A stretch of 64,000 bases of DNA from the NCBI GenBank assembly GCA_934462925.1, contig CAKSIT010000002.1:62001-126000 (forward strand), in the 5' to 3' direction. The notes below the pieces were generated by a model. The model was not told where the DNA came from, did not search any database, and worked only from the letters and a program-made list of their open reading frames with translations. Source of the stretch: an uncultured Oscillospiraceae bacterium (GTDB taxonomy: Bacteria; Bacillota; Clostridia; Oscillospirales; Ruminococcaceae). Of the stretch, positions 1 to 8,654 are shown in pieces. A program made the position numbers and the translations under genes. Positions within the stretch are counted from its first letter, which is position 1. The number at the start of each line of letters is the position of its first letter.

Positions 1-113
1 ATATAAGGAGCCTGCGCTCCACAATAGCGGGCGCGGCGAATCCCCAGCGGCAGGCGAAACCCGCGCAGCAGCCCGCACAGGCGCAGGCTCAGCCTCAGCA
101 GCCCAAAAAGTAA
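1..113 (+). CDS. 3' end of an upstream gene with a Q/A/P-rich tail (partial)
   Basis: The frame that ends at TAA 111-113 is open to the left edge. It encodes a low-complexity C-terminus rich in Gln, Ala and Pro ending in PKK, and an intrinsic terminator follows directly, which supports a real gene end. The rest lies outside the window, so no function can be assigned. Such tails are common as disordered extensions of membrane or cytosolic proteins. Confidence 0.6.
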   Translation, partial: IRSLRSTIAGAANPQRQAKPAQQPAQAQAQPQQPKK

Positions 114-121
114 ACAAGAAA

Positions 122-161
122 CCCCGCAGTTTTCCCCGCAGAAAAAACTGCGGGGATTTTT
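122..161 (+). terminator. Intrinsic terminator after the partial gene
   Basis: The arm CCCCGCAGTTTT (122-133) pairs with AAAACTGCGGGG (144-155), followed by a T tract. It lies 9 bp after the stop codon of the partial gene. Confidence 0.85.
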
Positions 162-171
162 GCACCTGTAA

Positions 172-200
172 TTGACTTTTGAAAGGCGGTTTGCTATAAT
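172..200 (+). promoter_or_regulatory. Sigma-A type promoter for the GNAT-like gene
   Basis: TTGACT (172-177), a 17-bp spacer and TATAAT (195-200). The ATG at 201 abuts the -10 box and so cannot be a start codon. This moves the gene start to 234. Confidence 0.8.
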
Positions 201-233
201 ATGCCTTACAGACCGCAAAAGGAGTTGAGCAGA

Positions 234-719
234 ATGGATTTTGAAATAAAGGCGGCGAACGACCCGCGTGAAATATACGCCTGCATGGCGGGCATACCCT
301 TTCCGTACAATTACGCTGCGGGCTATGACGAGTGGGAGCGCTCGTACCTTAGCGACATTGACGGCGGTGGCAGGCGGCTGTTCAGCGGGCTTACAACGCT
401 CGGCGCGTACTGCGGCGGCGCTCTGCTTGAAGAAGCCCTGCGGGCGCTTTCGGGGAACGCGCGGATATACGCGTTCTTCCACTATTTTGGAATGTCCTGC
501 TATGCAAGGCACGGCAAGCTGCCCGAGCGGCTCGCGCACATACACGCCCTGCTGCCGGAGCGCGGCTTTTCGGTGGAGCATGAGAACGTGTTCTACTCGT
601 CGCGCCCTGAAGCGTGCGATGGCGCGGAGGCCTCCCTGCGCTGGCACGAAGAAACGGCGGGCGGCCAGCGTTACTGCGACTTTATTATAGGCGGGGCTAC
701 CGACCGAAACCGAGCGTGA
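234..719 (+). CDS. GNAT-like acetyltransferase, apparently 3'-truncated by the repeat array
   Basis: Start chosen at 234 because AAAGGAG lies 8-14 bp upstream and the earlier ATG overlaps the promoter. The 161-residue product resembles the N-terminal half of two-domain clostridial GNAT proteins (lead-in MDFEIKAAND, then a helical region and LLPERGFSVEHENVFYSS). It stops just after YCDFIIGG, where the acetyl-CoA-binding domain would be expected to begin. Its last residues (ATDRNRA) are encoded by the first copy of the tandem repeat that follows. I infer that the catalytic domain has been lost, so this may be a pseudogene. The family assignment is by eye and only moderately secure. Confidence 0.5.
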   Translation: MDFEIKAANDPREIYACMAGIPFPYNYAAGYDEWERSYLSDIDGGGRRLFSGLTTLGAYCGGALLEEALRALSGNARIYAFFHYFGMSCYARHGKLPERLAHIHALLPERGFSVEHENVFYSSRPEACDGAEASLRWHEETAGGQRYCDFIIGGATDRNRA

Positions 720-1126
720 GAACCACGCCGCCTGCGTGTGACAACTCCCGCGCAGATGTGTCCTGTTTTGCTTTATTGTAGCACGAGCCGCCCCGCCCGC
801 GTGTGAAAACCCTCGCCAAAGTATCACATTCAGCCGGAATCGCCAGTCGGGCTACCGACCGACCGAAACCGAGCGTGAGAACCACGCCGCCCGCGCGTGA
901 CAACTCCCGCCAAAAAATCGCATTCAGTCGTAACCGCCAGTCGGGCTACCGACCGACCGAAACCGAGCGTGAGAACCACGCCGCCCGCGTGTGAAAACCT
1001 GCGCCAAAGAATCACATTCAGCCGGAATCGCCAGTCGGGCTACCGACCGAAACCGAGCGTGAGAACCACGCCGCCCGCGTGTGAAAACCTGCGACAAAGT
1101 ATCACATTCAGCCGGAACTGCCAGCG
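694..1126. repeat. Tandem array of about 94-bp repeats (four units)
   Basis: Units begin with GGGCTACCGACCG at 694, 849, 943 and 1037. Each contains AAACCGAGCGTGAGAACC, then CACGCCGCCCGCG, and ends near CACATTCAGCCGGAATCGCC. Units 2 and 3 are 94 bp, unit 4 is about 90 bp (one GACC shorter), and unit 1 carries about 60 bp of extra sequence. No unique spacers of constant length are present, so this is not a CRISPR array. Open frames through it exist in several phases and show no sign of coding. It fills the 458 bp between the GNAT-like gene and the convergent flavoprotein gene. Confidence 0.9.
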
Positions 1127-1177
1127 GAGGCACTCCGCCCGCGCTCTTTGCTTATTAGGAAGCCCATTTGAGCGCGC

Positions 1178-2395
1178 TTAGCGAGCCGCCGCCTTTCCCG
1201 CAGCCATTCCCGTGGAAAAGGCTATTTGCAGGTTAAAACCGCCCGTGTATGCGTCCACGTCGATTATTTCCCCCGCGAAGTAAAGCCCGCCGCAGAGCTT
1301 GCTTTCCATTGTTTTCGGGGAAATCTCCTTAACGCACACGCCGCCGCGCGTTACTATAGCTTCTTCTATCGGGCGGAAGCGCGTGATGTCGAGCCGCACG
1401 CACTTAAGCAGCGAAACCAGCGCGCGGCGCTCCTCGCGCGTTACCTCGTCCACCTTTTTAAGCGGGTCAATGCCCGAAAGCGCCGCAACGGGCGCGGTGA
1501 GCTGCTGCGGCAGAAGTCCCCGCAGGCTCTCGCCGAAGGGCGTGCCGCGCCGCTCGGCAAAATCGCGGAGAATGCGCGCGTCAAGCTGCTTTTCGCTGAG
1601 CGCGGGCTTAAGGTCAATACGTATGGAATAGCGCCCGCTCTCCATGCGCGGAATATGCGCCGAAGCCGAAAGCACCGTAGGCCCTGAAACGCCGTGCGCC
1701 GTGAATTGCAGCTCGCCGAAATCTGAGTATATCTGCTTGTCGCCGTCGTAAAGCGCCATTGAGATGTTGCGCAGGTCAAGCCCCGCCGCCTGCGCTGCCC
1801 AGCGCTGCTTTGTTTCCATAGCCGACAGCGACGGCTCGGGCGGGATAACGGTGTGTCCCGCGGACTTTGCGAGCGTGTAGCCGTAGCCGTCCGAACCCGT
1901 GCGCGGGTAGGACATTCCGCCCGTAGCCAAAACTACTGCGCCGCGGTACTCGCGCCTGCCGCGAACGCCCGCGCAGCGCCCGTCCTCTATTATAAGCGAG
2001 ACGGCGCGCTCCTGTATAAGCTCCGCCCCGAGCGCTTTAAGCCGCCCCTCGAGCGCGTTTACAATGTCGCGCGCCCTGCCCGACGTCGGGAAAACGCGCT
2101 TGCCGCGCTCCGTCGTAAGCGGCACGCCAAGCCCCTCGAAAAGCGCCATTGTATCCTGCGGCGTAAACGCGGACAGCGCGCTGTAAAGAAACCTGCCGTT
2201 GCGCGGAATATTCTCCATCAGCTCGTCGAACGTGCAGTTGTTGGTAACGTTGCAGCGGCCCTTTCCCGTTATTGCAAGCTTGCGCCCCGCGTCGGCGTTT
2301 TTTTCAAGAACGCGCACCCGCGCGCCCGCTTCTGCGGCGGCTATGGCGGCGGTCATTCCCGCTGCGCCCGCGCCTATAACGATAACGTCAGACAT
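1178..2395 (-). CDS. HI0933/YhiN-family FAD-dependent oxidoreductase
   Basis: 405 residues. The start MSDVIVIGAG places the Rossmann motif GAGAAGMTAA at the N-terminus; longer in-frame starts would read into the upstream regulator. A GKGRCNVTN motif near residue 45 and the C-terminal GGVCVKEI ... GLYFAGEIIDVDAYTGGFN block are hallmarks of the HI0933-like (BaiN/YhiN) flavoproteins. Members bind FAD; substrates are mostly unknown, and BaiN was implicated in bile acid 7-dehydroxylation. The ATG overlaps the last codons of the RpiR gene by 8 bp, so the two are translationally coupled. Confidence 0.9.
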   Translation of the reverse strand: MSDVIVIGAGAAGMTAAIAAAEAGARVRVLEKNADAGRKLAITGKGRCNVTNNCTFDELMENIPRNGRFLYSALSAFTPQDTMALFEGLGVPLTTERGKRVFPTSGRARDIVNALEGRLKALGAELIQERAVSLIIEDGRCAGVRGRREYRGAVVLATGGMSYPRTGSDGYGYTLAKSAGHTVIPPEPSLSAMETKQRWAAQAAGLDLRNISMALYDGDKQIYSDFGELQFTAHGVSGPTVLSASAHIPRMESGRYSIRIDLKPALSEKQLDARILRDFAERRGTPFGESLRGLLPQQLTAPVAALSGIDPLKKVDEVTREERRALVSLLKCVRLDITRFRPIEEAIVTRGGVCVKEISPKTMESKLCGGLYFAGEIIDVDAYTGGFNLQIAFSTGMAAGKAAAR

Positions 2396-3248
2396 CTTTC
2401 TTGTAGACCTCGTGGTTTTCCCACAGCTGTTCAAGCTTGCTGAACGTCTGCTCCACGCGGCAGCGGTTTCTGCCCGAAACCGCGATTATAAGCGCGTTTA
2501 TAAGGCTCATGGGCGCTACAAGGCTGTCAACAAAGCTTACCATGTCCGCGCAGGCGTAGAGCGGCGTGTGCGCGTACTGCACAAGCGGCGAGCTTTCGCT
2601 GTCGGTGATTGCGATTATCTGCGCGCCGCTGTCGTGCGCAAACTTGCACGCCTGTATCGTGCTTTGCGCGTATCTCGGAAACGACATAGCGATAAGCAGG
2701 TCGCCCTCGCCTATGTGTATCATCTGCTGGTACATCTCGCTCGTGCCTACAGAGCCTACAAGCGACACCTTGTCGAATATCAGCCGCAGGTAATAGTGCA
2801 TAAAGCTTGCCAGTATCCCCGAGGACATAGCGCCCTGAATGTAAATGCGTTTTGCGGAGATTATCGTGTTCACGGCGTTGTCAAAGGATTCGCGGTCAAC
2901 GGTGTCCATCGTGCGGCGTATCTTGTCTATGTCCTGCGACAGCACGCCCTCCACGGGGTCAAGGTCGCCTATCCTGCTGCGGGTAACGTCCATGCGCTGC
3001 AGGGACGTTAGGCGGTTTTTGATATGCTCCTGCAGCGAGCGCTGGAGCTGCGGGTAGCCCTCGTAGCCAAGCTCTATGGCGAAGCGCACGACGGTGCTTT
3101 CGCTTACGTTTACGGCGTTGCCGAGCTTAAGCGCGGTCATGTAAGCCGCCTTTTCGTAGTGGCGCAGGATATAGTCGGCAATAAGCTTCTGGCTCTTTGA
3201 AAACTGCGGCATCATTTCTTCAATGCGCTGCAGCAAATCGTCTTTCAT
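2388..3248 (-). CDS. RpiR/MurR-family transcriptional regulator (HTH + SIS domain)
   Basis: 286 residues. The N-terminal helix-turn-helix (residues about 1-77, with ALKLGNAVNVSESTVVRFAIELG) and the C-terminal SIS sugar-isomerase fold (about 105-260, with YIQGAMSSGILA and IAMSFPRYAQST) give the RpiR architecture. Such regulators sense phosphosugars and control sugar or amino-sugar catabolism. The target is not evident; the only operon partner is the downstream flavoprotein. RBS GAGG lies about 9 bp before the ATG. An internal KNRLTSLQRMD segment joins the two domains. Confidence 0.9.
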   Translation of the reverse strand: MKDDLLQRIEEMMPQFSKSQKLIADYILRHYEKAAYMTALKLGNAVNVSESTVVRFAIELGYEGYPQLQRSLQEHIKNRLTSLQRMDVTRSRIGDLDPVEGVLSQDIDKIRRTMDTVDRESFDNAVNTIISAKRIYIQGAMSSGILASFMHYYLRLIFDKVSLVGSVGTSEMYQQMIHIGEGDLLIAMSFPRYAQSTIQACKFAHDSGAQIIAITDSESSPLVQYAHTPLYACADMVSFVDSLVAPMSLINALIIAVSGRNRCRVEQTFSKLEQLWENHEVYKKDV

Positions 3249-3476
3249 TTTTCGTACCTCGTTTCATCTTGCCCCGGCACAGCTCGGGTCTTCTTATCTC
3301 TATATTACTACTTTTATCTGAATTTTGCAAGTGATTTTTTGAATAACTTGCAAATGAAAGCCACGTTTGCGCGGGTATTCATATTTGCGCGGGAGAATAA
3401 TCCCAAAAAAACCGTGCAATATATATAAAACTGACAGAAATTTTTGTGAAATAAGCACAAAACAGCTGCGAAAAGG

Positions 3477-3505
3477 TTGAATTTTTTCATAGAATGGGGT
3501 ACAAT
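3477..3505 (+). promoter_or_regulatory. Promoter upstream of the HD-domain gene
   Basis: TTGAAT (3477-3482), a 17-bp spacer and TACAAT (3500-3505). It would give a leader of about 270 nt that contains the whole palindromic element at 3544-3751. The 3249-3476 stretch before it is AT-rich and non-coding, and presumably holds the divergent rpiR promoter. Confidence 0.6.
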
Positions 3506-3543
3506 AATAAAGCAGCAGAAATCGGGGAGTTTGTCCCCTATTT

Positions 3544-3751
3544 AGACCGTCGAAAAACCCCCATACGGGGGTTTCCCGACGGGACATCCAACGACATTGC
3601 GAAGCGCCGCTTCGCAAGTCAGCACAATTCGCACAAAGTGCAAATTGTGCCGCTGCGCGCACGGTTGCGTAAGCGCAGCGTCGCGTACACACTTGCGCGG
3701 ATAGAAGTGTTTTTTGCCTCGGGAAACCCGAGGCAAAAAAGTTATTTCAAA
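3544..3751 (+). repeat. Palindromic interspersed element A, copy 1
   Basis: It begins AGACCGTCGAAAAACCCCC with an ACCCCCATACGGGGGT hairpin, contains internal hairpins (GCGAAGCGCCGCTTCGC and CACAATTCGCACAAAGTG), and ends with a hairpin of GCCTCGGG/CCCGAGGC flanked by T and A tracts followed by GTTATTTCAAA. The same outer modules recur in inverted orientation at 30791-30998 with a different middle. No reading frame in it looks like a gene. It would fold strongly in the leader of the HD gene. Confidence 0.85.
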
Positions 3752-3779
3752 ATGCTGCCCGAATGTGAGGTTTTTCATC

Positions 3780-4328
3780 ATGCTGAAAGCGGTTCTGTCC
3801 AGAAAGGACATATCAAAGGTAAGCGAATATTTTGAGTGCGTAAAGGACTTGCTTTGCGATAAGAATATACTGCGCCTTGACGAGTTTGCGCACCACAGCG
3901 GAACGTCGCGGCTGCAGCACAGCCTTAACGTGTCGTATTACAACTTCCTGCTTTGCAGGCGGCTGCGGCTCAACGCCCGTGCGGCGGCGCGCGCGGGGCT
4001 GTTCCATGACCTGTTTTATTACGACAGGCGCGACCACGTACCCGTAGAGGGCGAGGGCTGGCACGGCGTGGGTCACCCCAAAATAGCGTTTATGAACGCG
4101 AGCGAGATGTTCTCGCTGTCCCAGCTTGAGGGGGACATGATAGTAAACCATATGTGGCCGCTTTCGCCGCGGCTGCCGCGTTACCGCGAAACGTTCGTGA
4201 TAACGCTTGTAGACAAGTTCTGCGCGGCGGCGGAGGTAATAAGCTACGCCATGTCGCGCGGCGCGCGGGGATTCAGGCTGGCGGAGGCGTTCGCGCTTAC
4301 GCTGCTGGTGCGGCTCACGCTGCATTGA
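3780..4328 (+). CDS. HD-superfamily metal-dependent phosphohydrolase
   Basis: 182 residues. The start MLKAVLSRKD is preceded by GTGAGG; a longer frame would begin inside the repeat element. SRLQHSLNVSYYNFLLCRRL supplies the first metal-binding His, AARAGLFHDLFYYDR is the HD dyad (about residue 78), and HPKIAFMN with a later INH-like VNHMWPL supply further His ligands. Single-domain HD proteins act on nucleotides or signalling nucleotides; the substrate cannot be told here. It stands alone between the repeat element and the trp leader. Confidence 0.8.
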   Translation: MLKAVLSRKDISKVSEYFECVKDLLCDKNILRLDEFAHHSGTSRLQHSLNVSYYNFLLCRRLRLNARAAARAGLFHDLFYYDRRDHVPVEGEGWHGVGHPKIAFMNASEMFSLSQLEGDMIVNHMWPLSPRLPRYRETFVITLVDKFCAAAEVISYAMSRGARGFRLAEAFALTLLVRLTLH

Positions 4329-4371
4329 ATAACGCGCGGGAAAATTCCTGCAAAAAAAATTTGCAAAGCCC

Positions 4372-4400
4372 TTGACAAATCGGCGGCGATGTGCTAGAAT
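4372..4400 (+). promoter_or_regulatory. Promoter of the trp operon
   Basis: TTGACA (4372-4377), 17 bp, TAGAAT (4395-4400). Transcription should start near 4407 and run through the T-box leader. Confidence 0.8.
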
Positions 4401-4406
4401 AAAACC

Positions 4407-4735
4407 ACGGCAGAGATGCCGAAAAAAGAATAAGCCATTAAACCTATGATGTGGAGATAAAAATGCCCTATGCGCCCCCAGAGAGCGGTCGTTGGTGAGA
4501 GTACCGCGGAAATGCAGAGCATATTAAATGGACCACAGAGGGTGCGGTCAAAGGCGGCGAGCCGAGTATTCCGCAACGTGCGCGAGCGTTAATCGCGAGG
4601 GTATGCTCGGATTGTCCGAAAGTATTCGATGAGAGCGCGGCGGCAGCCGCGAATTAAGGTGGCAACGCGGTGTATAGTATTCTATGCCCCGTCCTTAAGT
4701 ACAGTGGTATTCTGTGCTTAAGGGCGGGGCTTTTC
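4407..4735 (+). promoter_or_regulatory. Tryptophan T-box riboswitch leader
   Basis: The leader carries the Stem I signatures AGAGAGCGG and TTGGTGAGAG, a specifier-loop region with TGG followed by ACC (codon at 4529-4531, tryptophan), and the conserved T-box AAGGTGGCAACGCGGTG (4655-4672). A terminator stem follows, CCCCGTCCTTAAG pairing with CTTAAGGGCGGGG (4686-4727), then TTTT. Uncharged tRNA-Trp is expected to bind the specifier and T-box bulge and to favour the antiterminator, so the operon is expressed when charged tRNA-Trp is scarce. Biosynthetic genes follow, matching a Trp specifier. Confidence 0.95.
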
Positions 4736-4776
4736 GTATTCCCCCCAAGCGCAGGGCAGCAGGAAAGGAGAAAATC

Positions 4777-6255
4777 ATGCACGGACTTAGACCGACAAAG
4801 GAGCAGGTCATGGCGATAAAGGGCTACAGCGTCGTACCCGTTTGCCGCGAGATACTTGCAGACATAAAAACGCCGATAGAGGTGCTGCGCATACTCAAGA
4901 ACGCGAGCAGGCACTGTTTCATTCTCGAGAGCGTTGAGAACCAGGAGAAATGGGGGCGCTACACGTTCCTCGGCTACGAGCCGAGCTTTGAGGTGACCTG
5001 CCTTGACGGCACGGTGAACATCAAAAACGTGCGTACGGGCGAAACGCAGTCCTACCCCGCGGCGCACCCCGCAGAGCGCCTGCGCGAGCTTATGGCGGGG
5101 TACACCTCGCCGCAGCTTGAGGGCTTCCCGAGCTTTACGGGCGGGCTTGTTGGGTATTTCAGCTATGACTACATAAAGTACAGCGAGCCGTGCCTTAAGC
5201 TTGACGCACAGGACGCGGAGCATTTCAAGGACGCGGACCTTATGCTGTTTGACAAGGTAATAGCGTTCGACAACATACGCCAGAAGATAGTGCTTATAGC
5301 GAACGTACCCGCCGACGACGCCGACGCGGGCTACGACAGGGCGGAGCGCGAAATAGACGAAATGGAGCGCCTGATACGCACGGGCAGCCCCGCGCAGGAG
5401 GTCAAGGGCCGCATAAAGGGCGAGCTTCAGCCGCTGTTCAGCAAGGAGCGCTACTGCGGCATGGTAGAGCGCGCAAAGCGCTACATCTACGAGGGCGACA
5501 TATTTCAGGTGGTGCTTTCAAACAGGCTTGACGCGGAGTTTGAGGGCAGCCTTATGGACACCTACAGGGTACTGAGGACCACGAACCCCTCGCCGTATAT
5601 GTTCTATTTTTCAAGCGACGACATGGAGATAGCGGGCGCTTCGCCCGAAACGCTTGTAAAGCTTGAAAACGGCGTGCTGCACACCTTCCCGCTTGCGGGG
5701 ACGAGGCCGCGCGGCGCTACGGACGAGCAGGACAGGGCGCTTGAGCGCGAGCTTCTCGCGGACGAAAAGGAGCTTTCGGAGCATAATATGCTCGTAGACC
5801 TCGGGCGCAACGACCTCGGCAAGGTATCGCGCTTCGGCACGGTGGAGGTTGAAAAGTATATGTCGATAGAGCGCTACTCGCACGTTATGCACATCGGCTC
5901 TACGGTGCGCGGCGAGATACTCCCCGAAAAGGACGCGCTGGACGCGGTGGATGCGGTGCTGCCCGCGGGAACGCTTTCGGGCGCGCCGAAGATAAGGGCG
6001 TGCGAGATAATAAACGAGCTTGAAAACAACAAGCGCGGCGTGTACGGCGGCGCTATCGGCTATATAGACTTCCGCGGAAACCTTGACACGTGCATTGCGA
6101 TACGCCTTGTGTTCAAGAAGAACGGGCGCATATTCGTCCGCTCAGGCGCGGGAATAGTAGCGGACAGCGTTCCCGAGAACGAATACAACGAGTGCATAAA
6201 CAAGGCGAAGGCGGTAGTAAGCGCGCTTCACCTGTCGCAGGAGGAGGAACTATGA
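4777..6255 (+). CDS. trpE: Anthranilate synthase component I
   Basis: 492 residues. Start at MHGLRPTKEQ, with AGGAAAGGAG 7-16 bp upstream; longer frames begin inside the T-box terminator. It converts chorismate and ammonia/glutamine to anthranilate with TrpG. The N-terminal domain contains the feedback-site type motif CFILESVENQEKWGRY (about 45-60). The C-terminal chorismate-binding domain carries AGTRPRGAT (about 309-317), GRNDLGKVSRFG, LPAGTLSGAPKIRA and IRSGAGIVADS-like VRSGAGIVADSVPE. All are expected of an active TrpE. The stop overlaps the trpG start (ATGA). Confidence 0.97.
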   Translation: MHGLRPTKEQVMAIKGYSVVPVCREILADIKTPIEVLRILKNASRHCFILESVENQEKWGRYTFLGYEPSFEVTCLDGTVNIKNVRTGETQSYPAAHPAERLRELMAGYTSPQLEGFPSFTGGLVGYFSYDYIKYSEPCLKLDAQDAEHFKDADLMLFDKVIAFDNIRQKIVLIANVPADDADAGYDRAEREIDEMERLIRTGSPAQEVKGRIKGELQPLFSKERYCGMVERAKRYIYEGDIFQVVLSNRLDAEFEGSLMDTYRVLRTTNPSPYMFYFSSDDMEIAGASPETLVKLENGVLHTFPLAGTRPRGATDEQDRALERELLADEKELSEHNMLVDLGRNDLGKVSRFGTVEVEKYMSIERYSHVMHIGSTVRGEILPEKDALDAVDAVLPAGTLSGAPKIRACEIINELENNKRGVYGGAIGYIDFRGNLDTCIAIRLVFKKNGRIFVRSGAGIVADSVPENEYNECINKAKAVVSALHLSQEEEL

Positions 6256-6824
6256 TACTGCTTATCGACAATTACGACAGCTTTTCCTACAACCTTTTCC
6301 AGCTTGTCGGCGGCATTTGCCCCGACATAAGGGTGATAAGGAACGACGAGCTTTCCGTAAGCGAAATATTCGCGCTTTCGCCCTCGCATATCATCTTAAG
6401 TCCGGGACCGGGCAGACCCGCCGACGCGGGCGTCTGCGAGGACGTTATCCGCGAAAACGCCGCGCGCGAAAACCCCGTGCCGCTGCTTGGCGTGTGCCTT
6501 GGGCATCAGGCGATATGCGAGAGCTTCGGCGCGCGGATAACCTACGCGAAGCGGCTTATGCACGGCAAAAAGTCGCTTATAGAAGCGCATGGCGCGCTTT
6601 TTAACGGGATAGAGGGCGGCTTTTACGTGGCGCGCTATCACTCGCTTGCGGCGGCGGACGAGGGCTTCCCCGAGGAGCTGAGCGTTACCGCCCGCACGGA
6701 CGACGGCGAAATAATGGCGGTAGAGCATAAAACGCTGCCGATATACGGCGTGCAGTTCCACCCCGAAAGCATACTTACGCAGCACGGCAGAAAAATTGCG
6801 GAGAATTTCATCTCCATTAAATAA
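6252..6824 (+). CDS. trpG: Anthranilate synthase component II (glutamine amidotransferase)
   Basis: 190 residues, class I glutamine amidotransferase. [15 protein letters not shown] opens the protein, SPGPGRP binds glutamine, the nucleophile Cys82 sits in GVCLGHQAI, and the His/Glu of the triad are in [10 protein letters not shown]. It supplies ammonia to TrpE. Not fused to TrpD, unlike some relatives. Translation starts inside the trpE stop codon region (ATGA), implying coupling. Confidence 0.97.
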   Translation: MILLIDNYDSFSYNLFQLVGGICPDIRVIRNDELSVSEIFALSPSHIILSPGPGRPADAGVCEDVIRENAARENPVPLLGVCLGHQAICESFGARITYAKRLMHGKKSLIEAHGALFNGIEGGFYVARYHSLAAADEGFPEELSVTARTDDGEIMAVEHKTLPIYGVQFHPESILTQHGRKIAENFISIK

Positions 6825-6861
6825 AGAAACGGACAGACGGAACGAAAGCAAGGAGTACATT

Positions 6862-7875
6862 ATGATTAAGGAAGCAATTGCAAAAACGGCGCGCGGCGAG
6901 AACCTTTCCTACGACGAGGCTGCCGCGGTAATGACGCAGATAATGACGGGCGAAACGACCCCCGCGCAGACGGCGGCGTTTCTCACCGCGCTGCACATAA
7001 AGGGCGAAACCACCGACGAGATAGCGGCGTGCGGCTACATAATGCGCGAAAAGGCGCAGCGCGTAAGCTACGAGGGCGATATTCTTGAAATAGTAGGCAC
7101 GGGCGGCGACGGCGCGCAGTCGGTGAACATCTCCACCATGGCGGCGCTTGTATGCGCGGCTGCGGGCGAAAAGGTTGCGAAGCACGGCAACAGGGCGGCT
7201 TCGTCCAAGTGCGGCACGGCGGACTGCCTTGAAGCGCTCGGCGCGAACATCTCGGTATCTCCCGAGGGCTGCGTAAAGCTGCTTGACAGCGTGGGCTTCT
7301 GCTTCCTTTTCGCGCAGAGATACCACAGCGCAATGAAGTACGTAGGCCCTGTAAGGCGCGAGATAGGCATTCCCACGGTGTTCAACATCTTAGGGCCGCT
7401 CACCAACCCCGCCCACGCGGACTTGCAGCTTCTGGGCGTGTATAGCGAGAGCCTTTTAGAGCCTATGGCGCGCTCGCTTATGCGCCTTGGCGTAAAGCGC
7501 GGCATGGCGGTGTGCGGCAGGGACGGGCTTGACGAGATATCCGTAGGCGCGCCCACAGCCGTAGCGGAGTTCGCGGACGGCGAGCTTAGGCGCTATGAGA
7601 TAACGCCCGAGCAGTTCGGGCTGGAGCGGCACGACAAGTCCGAGCTGCGCGGCGGCGGCCCTGAAACGAACGCCGCAATGGCGCGCGAGATACTCAAGGG
7701 TAAAAAGGGCGCGTGCCGCGACGCGGTGCTGCTGAACGCGGGCGCTGCGCTGCACATAACAAGGGGCGTTACGATAGCCGAGGGCATAGCGATAGCCGAA
7801 AAGCTTATCGACAGCGGCGCGGCGTATGATACAATGGAGCGCTATGTCATAGCGTCCAACGAGGTGGACAGATGA
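6862..7875 (+). CDS. trpD: Anthranilate phosphoribosyltransferase
   Basis: 337 residues. Start at [10 protein letters not shown] after AAGGAG. It transfers the phosphoribosyl group of PRPP to anthranilate. Visible motifs are the glycine-rich [27 protein letters not shown](TAD)[28 protein letters not shown] and NILGPLTNP, in the normal order. It lies 37 bp after trpG and overlaps trpC by four bases. Confidence 0.97.
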   Translation: MIKEAIAKTARGENLSYDEAAAVMTQIMTGETTPAQTAAFLTALHIKGETTDEIAACGYIMREKAQRVSYEGDILEIVGTGGDGAQSVNISTMAALVCAAAGEKVAKHGNRAASSKCGTADCLEALGANISVSPEGCVKLLDSVGFCFLFAQRYHSAMKYVGPVRREIGIPTVFNILGPLTNPAHADLQLLGVYSESLLEPMARSLMRLGVKRGMAVCGRDGLDEISVGAPTAVAEFADGELRRYEITPEQFGLERHDKSELRGGGPETNAAMAREILKGKKGACRDAVLLNAGAALHITRGVTIAEGIAIAEKLIDSGAAYDTMERYVIASNEVDR

Positions 7876-8654
7876 TTCTTGAACAGATAGCCGAAAGGAC
7901 GCGGCTGCGCGTTGAGGAGCTTTCAGCGGAGATACCGCTGCACGAGGTGAAGTCGCAGGCGCTTGACATGAGCGCCGACACGGGCTTTCCGTTTGAAAGG
8001 GCGCTGCGCGGCGAGGGCGTGTCGTTCATATGCGAGGTGAAGCGCGCTTCGCCCTCAAAGGGCGTTATTGCGGAGGATTTCCCGTACCTTGATATAGCCG
8101 GAAGCTACGAGAGCGCGGGCGCGGCGGCTATAAGCTGCCTTACAGAGCCGTACTGGTTCAGAGGCAGCAATCAGTATCTTAAGGAGATAGCGCGCGAGGT
8201 GAGCATTCCCGTGCTGCGCAAGGATTTTACGGTAAGCGAGTACATGATATACGAGGCCAAGGCGCTCGGCGCGGCGGCTGTGCTGCTTATCTGCGCGATA
8301 CTGTCCCCCGCGCAGCTTAAGGAGTATCTTGAGCTTGCGCATTCGCTCGGGCTTTCCGCGCTTGTGGAGGCGCACGACGAAGCCGAGGTGCGCACGGCTG
8401 TAGAAAGCGGCGCGCGCATAATCGGCGTGAACAACCGCGACCTGCGCACGTTCGAGGTGGATATTACGAACTCCGCAAGGCTGCGCGGGCTTGTGCCGCG
8501 CGACAGGGTGTTCGTATCCGAAAGCGGCATAACCGCCCCGCAGGATGTCGCGCTGCTGCGCGAAAACGGCACGGACGCAGTGCTTATCGGCGAAACACTT
8601 ATGCGAAGCGCGGACAAGAGGGCGGCGCTCGACGCGCTGAGAGGTCGGACATGA
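7872..8654 (+). CDS. trpC: Indole-3-glycerol phosphate synthase
   Basis: 260-residue TIM barrel. It closes the indole ring of Cd[17 protein letters not shown] carries the catalytic Lys, [16 protein letters not shown] another, and [16 protein letters not shown] and VFVSESGI complete the phosphate-binding set. It overlaps both neighbours by ATGA. Not fused to TrpF, unlike the enterobacterial protein. Confidence 0.97.
   Translation: MILEQIAERTRLRVEELSAEIPLHEVKSQALDMSADTGFPFERALRGEGVSFICEVKRASPSKGVIAEDFPYLDIAGSYESAGAAAISCLTEPYWFRGSNQYLKEIAREVSIPVLRKDFTVSEYMIYEAKALGAAAVLLICAILSPAQLKEYLELAHSLGLSALVEAHDEAEVRTAVESGARIIGVNNRDLRTFEVDITNSARLRGLVPRDRVFVSESGITAPQDVALLRENGTDAVLIGETLMRSADKRAALDALRGRT

Noticed and set aside
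694-1126. CRISPR array
   Set aside because: Repeat units are contiguous 90-94 bp copies without unique spacers, and no cas gene is present in the window.
4407-4735. Protein-coding leader ORFs around the trp leader
   Set aside because: Conserved T-box elements explain the whole segment; the minus-strand 4394-4576 and 4654-5223 frames have no coding features.
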